A DNA stretch of 64,000 bases from Monarcha castaneiventris obscurior (taxonomy: Eukaryota > Chordata > Aves > Passeriformes > Monarchidae), in NCBI GenBank assembly GCA_026261815.1, contig JAMPIT010000300.1, positions 620,001 through 684,000 of the forward strand, read 5' to 3'. Both the position numbers and the translations under genes were made by a program. Shown here piece by piece: positions 23,257-33,972 of this stretch (position 1 is its first letter; each line of letters starts with the position of its first letter). The notes below the pieces were generated by a model, which did not search any database, was not told where the DNA came from, and worked only from the letters and a program-made list of their open reading frames with translations.

Positions 23257-24094
23257 ATATTTACTGGGATTCCCCAGACGTCAGGTCAAAGTCTGTAATC
23301 CAGGATGTTGTGCTAAGAACCTCTTGGGAGAAAAATTAATAAGAGCAATAAAAAACAAGATAAAAGGAAAAAACCCTTTCCAGGTCAAGAACACGTGATT
23401 TGTCTTGCTGGAGCTGCCTCCCAGCTGCAGACAGGTCCCACAGTACTGCCATGCCCCAATTTGTCAGAATATGGTTGAAGAGAAGAATGTCTTTCTGCCC
23501 AGGAGCTCACTGTGTGTTTACTGCAATTCTTAAATGATACCTAAATTGGTGGTTGGGGAAGTCCTTTCCCCATGAACTCTTGGGCTCGTGTTTGGGTGAA
23601 TCCAGTGTTTGAATGAACCACTCTCATCTTTTCAGGTGGTGGGATATTCGGTTTGAACTGAAATTAGACTTTGAAGCTCTGAGAGTACCCCAGAGCTCAA
23701 GCTGAATCTCTGAGCATGTGGATCTTGCAGTAAAAACAATAGCAGCGCATTCAACTATTCTCATTGTGATTTGCACACAAGCAACATGCTGGAAATGCTG
23801 CTAGAGGCTGGGCTACGAAAAATGCTGTAGTTCTGGTTCGTTTTGAGATGGTTGTGGCTGAGAAGCTTTTGCTCAGTTTGGCTGTTGGGAGGCTTTTAGG
23901 GCTGTTCAGAACACCGGTCCTGTTTGTGTTTGGGATGCGCAGCCCCGCGCGTTCCTATGCTGCTGCAGAGGCGTGTGCGTGAGTTTGCTGGCACCACCAC
24001 TCGTGTGGCATTGTCTGCCGCAGCACTGGTGAGGTGGAGGTGAGCTACGAGGAGGGCAGGTCAAAATCTGGGAGTGGCTGTTCCCTCAGGAAGC

Positions 24095-25380
24095 TCCAGG
24101 ACGGACGGGGCACACGCTGGGCACTGAGGGCAGCTGCTGCCGGTGCCGGCGCGGGTGCGGGAGCAGTGTGAGCCAGACCTGGCAGGTAGGGAGCGACCCC
24201 CAAGGCACTTGGGTGCAGTCACCCCTCTCTCAGAGAAAGCCCTGCCCTGAGGTCTCATCAACCTTGTCCTTTGTCATTCCCAAATTTCCTGATATTACAG
24301 GAGTGAAAAGTGCCACTTGGCTGCTAATTATTGTGTCATTTATTGCATTCATGCTCCTGAGGTTTGATGTGTAAACGAGTCGCGGGGCGCTGCCGCCGCC
24401 GCCCGGGGACGGCTCCTGCCCGCGGTGGCTGTCAGGTGCCGTGATGGAGTTTTGCTCTCCCTGAAAGAAGGCGGCATTTACAGTGGGTGCAGCAGGGAAG
24501 TGTTCCCGGGAGCAGCTGACAAGTGCTAATTTATGTGTCAAAGCCCATCTTGTCCCCTTCATACATATGCAATCGTGTCTGAACAACAAATCCGCGCCTG
24601 CGGAGCGTGCTCGTGGCCGAGGGCGGTGCTGCCATGGCAGAGCCCGAGATTCCCGGCCGGGAGCTCCTGCACCCGTCCCTGGCCGCCTCCAGAGCCCTGC
24701 TCCCGGCTGCCGGAGGGCTCCGGCCGTGGGGCTGCTGGCCAGCACCCCGCACACCCCGCCCGGCTGCCTCCCCTTCAAACCCGCTGCGGCTGCGGAGCCT
24801 TCTCGCCCCAGCCCTGCGAAAGGTCATGGAAATCTGCTCACGGTCCTGCCTGGCACGGAGCACTCGGAGCGTGACAATCGGGGAGACAGCGAGGTGGGAC
24901 ACGGCGGGCCAGGATGCGAGCACGCCGAGCTCCTGTCTGGGATAATGGAGGGGGGAGAGACGTCGGAGTTACTGGAGTGAGAACCATCTGTGTTACAGGC
25001 AAACCTGGACACAAAGGCAATGACACAGGGTTCATTATGTGCCAGGAACCCCTCCCCCTGAGGCATTATTATGGAGTAACCTTTGATCAAGACCAGAGAG
25101 AGGCTTAAACCGGGTCTGGGGATCTCAACAGTTGCAAACTTTTGATCCACATCTCCGTCTTGCCGGTCAGGTCTGCCTCTGGAGGAGGGGAGGACACCTC
25201 TCCTCCCACGCAGCAGGTGGCTGCGTGTGCTCTGCCCTTCCCCTGTCCGTCCCTCTCCGTGCGGGCGCGGTGCGGCGGAGCCGGGCTGTGCCCGCTGGCT
25301 CCTGGCCGTGCCGCCCTCGCACATGGCAGCGGCTGGGGGAGGCACGGCGAGGGATGCGGGCTGGGGAGCGTAAGGACTGC
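24095..25380. promoter_or_regulatory. CpG-island-like block in FGF18 intron 3
   Basis: CpG dinucleotides are concentrated here, unlike the CpG-poor surroundings. By hand I count about 50 CpG in the 600 bp from 24370 to 24970, with a G+C content clearly above one half. A second dense patch lies at 25250-25375 and a sparser one at 24100-24170. Such islands usually mark promoters or developmental control regions. It begins about 850 bp downstream of exon 3. Open frames inside it (for example 24607-24945) have no recognisable homology and are expected in GC-rich DNA. An unannotated alternative or antisense promoter is possible but not shown. Confidence 0.6.
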
Positions 25381-25693
25381 AGCTTGGGGAAGGCTTTGGG
25401 AGCACAAGCAAGTCTGAGAAATGTCTGAGAAAAGGCAAGAGACGTGGGAAAAGGTGCCCGGGAGCTGGCTCCAGCCGTGAATTCTCTCAGCAGCTCGGTC
25501 CCGTTAAGAGAAGGTGACACCAGGCATGGGCCCCGCAGGCTCAGCTTTCACGTGGGAAGCTCTGTCGGAGCGAAGGTCCATGGTGCTCATCACCAGCCCA
25601 TTAGCACCAGCCCGTTTCAAGGATAGGGGAACAAATAATGTTTTAGCACCTCTTTCCCGTCTTCCTTTACATTCACAACAGTGCCCAGATGCC

Positions 25694-25716
25694 TTTTTTT
25701 TTTTTTTTTTTTTTTT
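25694..25716 (+). repeat. Poly-T tract (23 T)
   Basis: An uninterrupted run of T. No recognisable retrocopy or LINE is attached to it, so it may be a simple homopolymer or the tail of an unrecognised minus-strand insertion. Confidence 0.9.
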
Positions 25717-26029
25717 CACATATCCAGCTTCCAAATGGGAGGCTTGTCCTGCCTTTGAAGGGAGGTTACTTTTATTGACTTCTGTAAAACTTCTCACCTC
25801 TTGGTTGCAGAGAATGCCCAGAAGAGAGGGGAGGTGGCAGATCTCAGGCAGGGAATTGCTCCTTTCCAAGCAGCCACCCCAAGCACAGCAGAATGAGCAG
25901 CCAGCCCTAGCTCAGGGAGCAGTGGTGCTGCAGGACTGGGGGGATCCGGCCAGAGGAATCCCACTCGACTGTTTTATCCAGGTGTGCAAATGCCGTGTGC
26001 AAGGCAAAATGCATGAATGCATGCTCTGC

Positions 26030-26480
26030 AATGCATAATTCTGCTGTCATCATCATTCCGGTGTGTAATTTTGGTTTATGCATTCTTTGGGGCCAAGATC
26101 TGGCCCCGTGTGTCAGATTATTAAATGGCAAATTAAGTCAGTTAATAGAATTAATTGAGTCGATGTAATCCTTTTAATCAGATGGATTCGATCCCTTCTC
26201 AGATGAATTAGAATCCATTAACAGATAAGTCAATTATTGGACTAAATTAAATCTGTGTTGCCTGCTGCTCACAGCAACACTAATTAATCTAAATATACTT
26301 ACCTATCTCCCAAGGTTGGTTTTTCTTAAAGGCTTAATTGATGTTCCTAAAGTGCTCTGAGATCTTTAGATAACAGATGATCTATGTGAGCAAAATATTA
26401 TCTCTTAACAAACTATAAACTAATTAAAGGACTGATCTATTTACAAATTGCAGTTTTACTTTAATCTCTTCGACCTATTC
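26030..26480. promoter_or_regulatory. Candidate intronic enhancer, homeodomain-core rich
   Basis: An AT-rich, repeat-free block with many TAAT/ATTA cores, including full TAATTA motifs at 26281 and 26421, and AATTAATTGA near 26150. It also has three CAGATG E-box-type sites (26179, 26200 and 26384). ATGGATTC (26182-26189) and GAATCCAT (26211-26218) form an 8-bp inverted pair. Composition and motif density resemble conserved developmental enhancers. This is inference from motifs only, since no alignment was possible. Confidence 0.35.
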
Positions 26481-26614
26481 AGAAGGAGTTTGCACTGGCC
26501 CAGAAAAACAATATTCCTGTTATAAGCTTATTATTACTTTACAGGTTCCTAAGTAGTCCTTTCATTCAGAAAATGAAAGGGTGAAGAAGAAAAAACAATC
26601 ATTAAAGTGCTGAC

Positions 26615-26632
26615 AAAAAAAAAAAAAAAAAA
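26615..26632 (+). repeat. Poly-A tract (18 A)
   Basis: An uninterrupted run of A followed by GAAAAGG. I see no retrocopied gene or polyadenylation signal upstream that would make it a processed pseudogene tail. Confidence 0.9.
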
Positions 26633-27639
26633 GAAAAGGACCTGGAACCTTTATATTCTACCTCCGATAAATGGTACAGATAGGGAAGAGAGGGATCAGT
26701 GACCTGAAACCTTAGATCCTTTCATTTATTTTCATTTCACAAAAGGCAGAAGACATTCTATCCTGTTTGTTCACGATCTGTGTATCCGGCGCAGTTGGGG
26801 AGACAGAGCTCTCTTGGTTGGGCGAAGGCATTTTTTGCCTCATTTGTATTTCACAGCCGTGGCATTTTTGGTTTAATTTGTCCCCAGCTACTGCTGTCCT
26901 GCGGGGCGATGAGCAGTGATAGCCACCAGTGGAGGAGTGTGAGAGCGCTTTGCTCCTCTCGGTGGAGGGAACTTTAATTTGCGGGAGTGTTTGGGTGTCC
27001 CGCAGGCTGGGCTGTGTGGTGTGTGGGTACATCCCTAAATCAGCACGTTCCAGGTGGTGTTTTGTCCATGGATCCATTCCATCACAGTTTAAAAAAACAC
27101 TCGCGGGTCCCCCAGGAGGTTACAAACGCCCTGTTTCATAAACCTTCCCACCGATAAGCTCTCTAGTGTTCAGCGTGGAGGCTCCGTGTGAGGACAGCCT
27201 GCGCAAGGGGCAGGGCACGGGTGGGACACCGGCATCCCAGCGCTGGGGTGGCACTGAGGCAGTGACAGCCTCCTCAAGGCTCCCCCGGGCTTCAGCGGCG
27301 TTTGGCTCGGAACTCCCGTGAGACAGGAGGTTTCGGGGCTTAACAGAACTTGGGTTTGCTAGCGGGGTCAGGAGGGCCAGGGAGGGAAGGGAATGGAAGA
27401 GGGGGTGTGACACGGTGCCGGGGGTGACCTCCACATACCGTGGCCGCTCCGGGGACAGGCGTCACGCCCCACACTGATGGGATTTTGGGTGGCACAGAGA
27501 GGCAAATGGATGTCTGCTTCCTGGGGCCGCTCCAGCCGGGGTGATGTGCCCTGCAGCCCCCACCTTCTGCTCGAGCTGGAGCTTCCCTGGGATGCCAGGG
27601 GACCTGCCCACGGAGAGCACATTACAGCTGTCTAGACAT

Positions 27640-28450
27640 CAGCCACGCTCCATTCTGCCAGAGATTTCATTTGTGGTAGAAGTGGGCTCTGTTCCATGAG
27701 GAGGTGTAATATGTGTGGAAAATATTATTATAGCAAAATAGCCTCCTTTAATTGACTCTAAATTTTGCAGGATTCCTTCCTAGGTTTGGGTAATCCTGTG
27801 CTCTCCAGAATTAATGGCTGACATAGCACTTCTCCGGGTTTGGCAGCCTGACAGCTAATTTAGAACTCCCTAAACTCATTTCACTAATGACTCCCATTTG
27901 TTCTATCTGAAAGCCTGGAAACAAATGCAAAATACCAGTGCCATTGTCCCATCTTTAGCAAGTCATTCTTTCTCCTCAGTATTTCTGGCACCTTAACAGA
28001 GAGCTGCCTTGGGAAATCTGATTAACCCTTTCCCTTCCTGGAATAGTTTAAATCCATTTTGATGCCTCTCCTGGGAAGAGCGGGAATAAAAAACTAAACT
28101 CATTGTACTTGGAAGGCTCAGAATTTATCTGCAAGAAAGATAAGAGATGTAGTCCAAACTGCAATTTGGATTTGTGAAGTATCGCTGTATTTCCACAATT
28201 TTTCCACGTGTATTTCCAAGCTGCTTTTCTTCCCAGGAACAGGTGCGTGCGAGGGTTTTTCTGTCAGTGCAGCTCAGCCCCAAATCCCGCATGATCTGGG
28301 ATCTGCTTTGTAATTTATTGTGCTGAACCATCAGGATGGCTGTTTCCCATTTAACCGACGTATCGCTGCCTCCAGTCTCTTCCCATTACAGTTTTGACAT
28401 CATGACAAGACAAATAAATTTTTAAAAAGACCTTTTATCTCCTAAACCAT
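27640..28450. promoter_or_regulatory. Candidate conserved non-coding block in intron 3
   Basis: About 800 bp of AT-richer, repeat-free sequence bordered by CpG-richer DNA on the left (27.15-27.6 kb). Examples of dense AT motifs are AATATTATTATAGCAAAATA, CCTTTAATTGACTCTAAATT and CAAATAAATTTTTAAAAAGA. No gene or repeat was recognised. Confidence 0.22.
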
Positions 28451-28770
28451 TTATTTTCACTTACTTAGCTCGGGGGCAGAGCTGACCTCAGCGTAGGGGA
28501 TGATCACTCACCATGGCAGCTGTACAGTCATATGGGTCCTGGGGACTGGCCTGAGCCAAGCAGCCTTCGCTGTCCAGCTGCTGTGCTGTGGCTCTGGGCT
28601 TTTCCCTTCTTGCCCAACAATCCCTGAGAGCTGTACTATTTTTGTGTTCCTTAAAACGTCTCCCCTTTTCGTCTGCAGTGTGGGGCAGTGGTGAAGCTGT
28701 CCCTCGAAACCACATGAGGGGATGAGCTGAAGCTCCAGGTGGCTCAGGGCTTTGCTGACCCATGTGTGAG

Positions 28771-29013
28771 GCAGGAGCCTGGGCTGGGGCTGGGGCAGGA
28801 GCTGGGGCTGAGGATGGAGCTGGGGCTGGGGCTGGGGATGGGGCAGGAGCTGGGGCTGAGGATGGAGCTGGGGCTGGGGCTGGGGCTGAGGATGGAGCTG
28901 GGGCAGGAGCTGGGGCTGAGGATGGAGCAGGCGCTGTGCATGGGACAGGAGCTGGGGCAGGAGCTGGGGCTGAGGATGGGGCAGGAGCTGGGGCAGGAGC
29001 TGGGGTTGGGGAT
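28771..29013 (+). repeat. G-rich hexamer array (GGGGCT and variants), about 40 units
   Basis: Units GGGGCT, GGAGCT, GGGGCA, GAGGAT and GGGGAT follow each other in strict 6-bp register for about 240 bp. A higher-order block, GCTGAGGATGGAGCTGGGGC, recurs several times. Because units contain no stop codon, all frames stay open: Gly-Ala/Glu-Asp or Leu-Gly repeats on + and Pro-Ser rich on -. I read these as by-products of the repeat, not genes. The dense G runs lie on the FGF18 sense strand and could form quadruplexes. Confidence 0.95.
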
Positions 29014-30157
29014 CCCAGCTTGCTCCAGGCAGCGAGGGGTCTTGGCTGCCCTCACCTTCCTGGTGGCCCTGAAAGATTCCATTTGAAACACATGGTCAGC
29101 ATCTTGTACAAGCCATCTATACACTGAAGACATTTTTAGTTTTTATTCTGCCATGGTCTGTGCCTATGCCAGGGTGGGGAAAAGCCTTGCTTAGGCAGGA
29201 TGAGGAGTTTAAGAAAAATACAAGCCTTTTGCTTTTTGATTCATGACAAACATATTTTGAACAATAAATTTGTTGCCAATTTCCCTTAGTTTTGATTTTG
29301 GTAGCTGCTGTCCTGAGCTCCTGCTGCAGCCAGCATCACACCTGAAGTCCAGTCTCTCCAGCCCTTGATTTGTACCTGCAGTAACAGCAAAACCTGTTGT
29401 TTATTTTACTTTTGACACTACAATGATTTTGGATTTCCCTTATTCTGAGTCTTGAGATAGCTTAAAGAACCTTGACTTTCATGGGAAAAAAATAATCTCC
29501 TTTTAGCTCTGTGTCCAAACTTCAGGTCTCTACAAGCACTGATCAGGGTTTGGAAAGCATAGGCCTGTCTGTCAGCAAATATTAGGGACCCAGAAATAAC
29601 GAGCAGAGGTAATTTAGAGATCTGCTGATAATTTGTCATTTTTAATTTCTGTGTGGAGTGGAAAGTGAGCTACAAAGTGAAAAATCTTTATTTTCATGCA
29701 AGTCATAGAAGGGTTTTTGTTAACAGTTTGTGTGTATATAATTCTGCACTGTGATTTAAGTGTTTCCATTAGAAATGCAGAATAGGAAATAGGATCCCAT
29801 CTGTGAGCAATTTAAGAGGAAGTGAGACAATGGAGTCAATTGCTGCTTCAGTTTAGATAATCAATACAAATATTATTAGTATAGTGATTTATCTTCTTGG
29901 ACACTTCATGAAAATGTGAATGCCAGACCCTGAAGACAGGTCAATATGATGTTATCTGTTCCTGCCTTGCTGTGTTTATGGTGCTTTCCCATGAAGGTCA
30001 AGCAGCTGCTTTGTTAAATGTTCTTCCCTGGCTCTGATGAAATAACACAGAAACAAACTTAGGGCTTTCCTTTCTCCTCCATGGCTCTGGACACGTGCTG
30101 TGCATGTCAGTACGGTGATTACCCACCTGAAATCTGTACTAGGGACTGCTGGGTGGG

Positions 30158-30213
30158 CACTGGGAGGTGATCTTTAGGGTCCCTTCCAACCCAAACCATT
30201 CTGTGATTCTATG
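30158..30213 (+). mobile_element. CR1 LINE extreme 3' end
   Basis: A short CR1 tail, GGGAGGTGATCTTTAGGGTC followed by CCTTCCAACCCAAACCATTC and the ATTCTGTGATTCTATGG terminal repeat. Only about 55 bp are recognisable. Confidence 0.85.
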
Positions 30214-33200
30214 GTGAAGTTCTGGAATGATTTTAAATATATTTCTAGGCCAGGAGTGATTCTGTGCACAAATGCTGAAAGCTTCTCAGCTTCAACCCAA
30301 CTCCTTTGGGTTGACTGTAGTTATTCTGTGTTGCTGTCGGTTATCAAACCTTGTTTTGTGCTCTCTGAGGTTTTCCCATGTATTTGGCCAGTCATTCCTT
30401 CATTCAAGTTGGTTCTTGGGGTGCAATTAAAAGTACCCTGCAAACAGGCTAGTCTACATTTCCAAAAGGGTTTTTAATTGCTTTTACTTCAGAGAGGAAG
30501 GGAGGAAAACATTGGTCTTGTACATTTTGCTTTGGGTGAACATCCCCATGCATGACGCCAAGTGGCCAAAGAGATTTTTTCCTTCATAAGAAACATTTGG
30601 AAGAAATGAGAAATGTCAATAACCCTATTAAGAACTGCCTAATTAAAGACAGGGGGGGAAATGCAAAACTTGGTGTGAAGATTGCACTTCTGCTTGAAGG
30701 TACCCTGGAGCCTCACTCAGCTGTTGTTGGAGATCCCTGAAGTCGGCTTCCTGGAGACTTCATGGTGGTGTTGGCATTGGCCACATCACTCACCTGGAGC
30801 ATCTCCTGCTCCACTTTGCCATTTGGGGTGGTGGGACACTGGGGCCTGAAGACAGAAGGAACTTTGTCCTCGTGTGTCCCTCCCTCAGCCCAGAACCCGG
30901 TCACCCTGTTCCCTCACCTCGTGTTGTGCCAGCAGGATAAAAGCTTTGCAGATGGAGAGATGCTAAGGAGACAGTGGTAATGGAGACCACACTGGTAGCC
31001 TGGTTAGAAGTAATTATTTGGTGCTTTTAGATGCTCTGAAACCATTCCTGTTTTCAGGTTGGGGTTTCCTCCAGAAAGGTGTTAAATTTATAAAAAAATA
31101 AGGCACTTCAGTCACTCGGATTTCACCTCAGCCCTTTGAAAAACCAGATAGTCAGGAATTTCCGCAGCTGCAAGGTGGAGCACAGCAAACATTAACAACG
31201 CCAGTAGCACTGCGTGGCCGTCTGCAAGAACAGGGAAGCGCCCAGGCCCTACAGAACTGCACCAAGCCCCAGGCTTGGCAGAAAGGTGAAAAATAATGAA
31301 GCTGTGAAGAGGAGAAACTGCTGATGCCTGACGCTTGGAAATCTGGAAGAGTCCAAAAAGGGAGCTGAAAATACCCCCCAAAAATTACTATCTGTGGCTT
31401 GAACGAAATAGTGTCCGATCAGCATTCAGAAACCGCTGAATCCAGGCCGTTCCAATACTGGCATTTTCCAGACTGCTTGCCAGTCGGATGCAGAGGAGAA
31501 CACGTGTAGAGCGTCTGCGGTCTCAGTGCTCGCAAGAAGTGGAAGGCGAGCTTGAAGTAAAGGCAATGAGAAGTCCCAGTAAAAAAGAAAAACCACCTAC
31601 TTTTCTGCCAGTGAGGAAGAGTGGGGCTGTTGGGGCTCAAGGCAGATGATCACATGGCTGCACTCTGCGAGCATCCCCCTTAATGAGCTGTGCCAGCAAA
31701 AAATACTGCCCACTTTGGTCCCTGAAGAACTTTCAGTATTTTCTGACTGCCCATAACAGACAACTCATGCTTTTATGGTGACCTAGGAGCTGAGACCTTC
31801 TCAATGTATCCTGAGCTTTGTTGTCCCTGAGCTGTGCTGTAGCTGCCCTGGGGATGTGTCTGGCCTTTGCTGATGCTGCCTGGAGTGGCTGAGCTTGGAG
31901 CATGACTGGGTAGTGCTCACATTTTCATTGCCATTGTCTCTGCGAGCTGAAACGTGTGCTCAGAGGCTTTCTCCTGTTCTGCGTTTGCAGCTGCCAAAAA
32001 AGGTGCCTTTCTTCCCAAAGCAATATGAACAAACCCCTGCCATCCTCTGTGACCCTGCCACCTTCCAGCTGTGACGAGTTTGGGTCTTCTCCAGCAGTGA
32101 CGGCAGCTGTGCTGGCTGGAAGGGTCTGGCCCCAGGTAGCACTGTGGAGAGGAGTCCTTGTTCTCAGCTACTCTGGGCTCATCCCAGAGCCGGGCTGGTG
32201 GGGCAGAGAAGGAGCGGATGTTGCTCCTGAGCAGCTCGATGGCGACGGGAGCCTTTGGCATTTGGCCACATGATGGGTGCCATGCTTGGGATCCTGGCTT
32301 CCAGCTGGTGTGCTTTGGTTTATACCCGATGTTCTCAAGTGCTTTTGGAAGGATGAGGAGGAGAGGAAATGGCTGTTTGAATGTGAGTGGAGCTGTAGCA
32401 GCAGGGGATGCTGCCCACAGCTTCTGGAGGCAGAGAAGACCTCAGTGTAGAGAAGCAGCAGGGAAGGGCTAGGAATAGGACGGCATGTAGGCACCAGATA
32501 CATCTGAAAAATAATGTCCAGGTGTCCCCAGCACTTGGGCAGGGACAACTGCAAGGCTCACACTTTGCAGAGGTGAGTGCTGAAGCAGACTGGGGGGTGC
32601 TTTGGGCTCCTGGTTTCAAATCACATGTTGGGTTGAGTTAGAGGTGAACACCGCAGCTCCCAAAAGCTGGTCTTCTCCTGTTGGGATCAGGGCTGTAGTC
32701 CCAGGTTCCAGGGTGGAAGGAGCTTCCGTAAAGGTAACTGCAGTATAAATCCCAAGTAAGGTTTCTGCTGGTTGCATGGAGGGATCACAGGGCTGGATCT
32801 CTGTTACAGTCAAGGCTTGATTATCCTTTTTCCTACACTCCTGAAACTCCACCGACTTCAACAGAGCCATTCCTGGAGCTCCTGTGTGAGACTGAAAGGA
32901 GATTAAGTGCCCAGCAGTGCCTCCCATTCCTCCTGTGTCTTGCATCTTTGTTCAGACCTTGCATTTCAAACCATTTTAGCCGGTGGGAGGCAAATCAAAG
33001 CTGTTAGGTTTGAGCCGGTGACAATGGCCTGGTGCTGTGTGGTGTGCCCAGCCCCTTGCCTTTGTGCAACGTTTGTAATTCTTGCCTTTATTTCATTTGC
33101 TTCGGCATCTGCATTTGTAACCGTTTTTTTCAAGTGAAGTTTCTGACTGGTGACTCATTAGGAGTAAATAGGCAAAAGGATATTGACTTTACACCTACTA

Positions 33201-33917
33201 ATTTGGGGGTGCTAACAAGCACATGTAAGAGCTTTATAGTCACCGGGTAAATTGTCCCACCTGGGGGGGCTGGAGGAGGGGAGGTAAAAAGCATTACAAA
33301 GAACCAGCACTTTTGTTTCTAGCTCCTAGCCTTGGCTGTTCCTGCTGCTACCAGGGCTGGGGTGGATGTTTGAGGGTCACCACTGCTGGAGCCCGTTCTG
33401 AGCCTCCCCAGCATTTTTGGCACGGGCACCATTAGACCTGTGTGGGCAGGAGACTGGGCTCCTAATGGTAGGCTGCTAAATGTGCTCGCTCAGACACGAG
33501 GTGCCATTCACAGGGGCTGGGGGAGCAGCCCCTGGTTCCTGTGGTGTGAGCCAGGGTGTGCGGTGCTGCACGCGTGCTGTGCTCGAAGGGGAGCTGCACA
33601 GCCCGTGGAGATTCTGACAGCAGCAGTCCAGCAGTGTGGGATGGATGCCTGCTGGCAAATAGGACTCACTGTGGCTGCGAGGGCACCAGAGGCTCATGGC
33701 CAGGGTCAGCTCACTCTGCTGAGGTCAGTACTCAGTCCTGCTGGGGCCCGAGTCAGCTGCAGATGTATCGGTCCCTGTCCAGCCAGGCCTGTCCACAGTA
33801 GCTGCCACCCTTAGGTGTGCTTTGACCAGGGTGTCACTGGCCCAGAGAGTGCCCTGTTGCAGGGGAGCTGGAGCACAGCTAAGGAGTGATGGTCCCTGGC
33901 CCTTGTGGTCCCCCTCG

Positions 33918-33972
33918 AAGCAGAGGGTTGAGCTGGGTGGCCTCTCAAGAGCCTTCTCAGCCTGAATTATTG
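33918..33972 (+). mobile_element. Possible CR1 LINE 3' end, degraded
   Basis: The sequence AGCAGAGGGTTGAGCTGGGT followed by GGCCTCTCAAGAG and a diverged CAGCCTGAATTATT resembles the CR1 terminal segment. It is short and diverged, so a chance match cannot be excluded. Confidence 0.45.

Noticed and set aside
24607..24945. 112-codon frame in the CpG-rich block as a possible gene
   Set aside because: Overlapping open frames exist on both strands, as expected for CpG-island DNA. No family was recognised.
26560..26640. Poly-A tract as the tail of a processed pseudogene
   Set aside because: No AATAAA-type signal, no coding remnant upstream and no flanking direct repeat were seen.
28739..29133. Collagen- or elastin-like proteins (Gly-Ala, Leu-Gly, Pro-Ser repeats)
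   Set aside because: All frames on both strands are open only because the DNA is a hexamer array without stop codons. No splice or promoter context supports coding.
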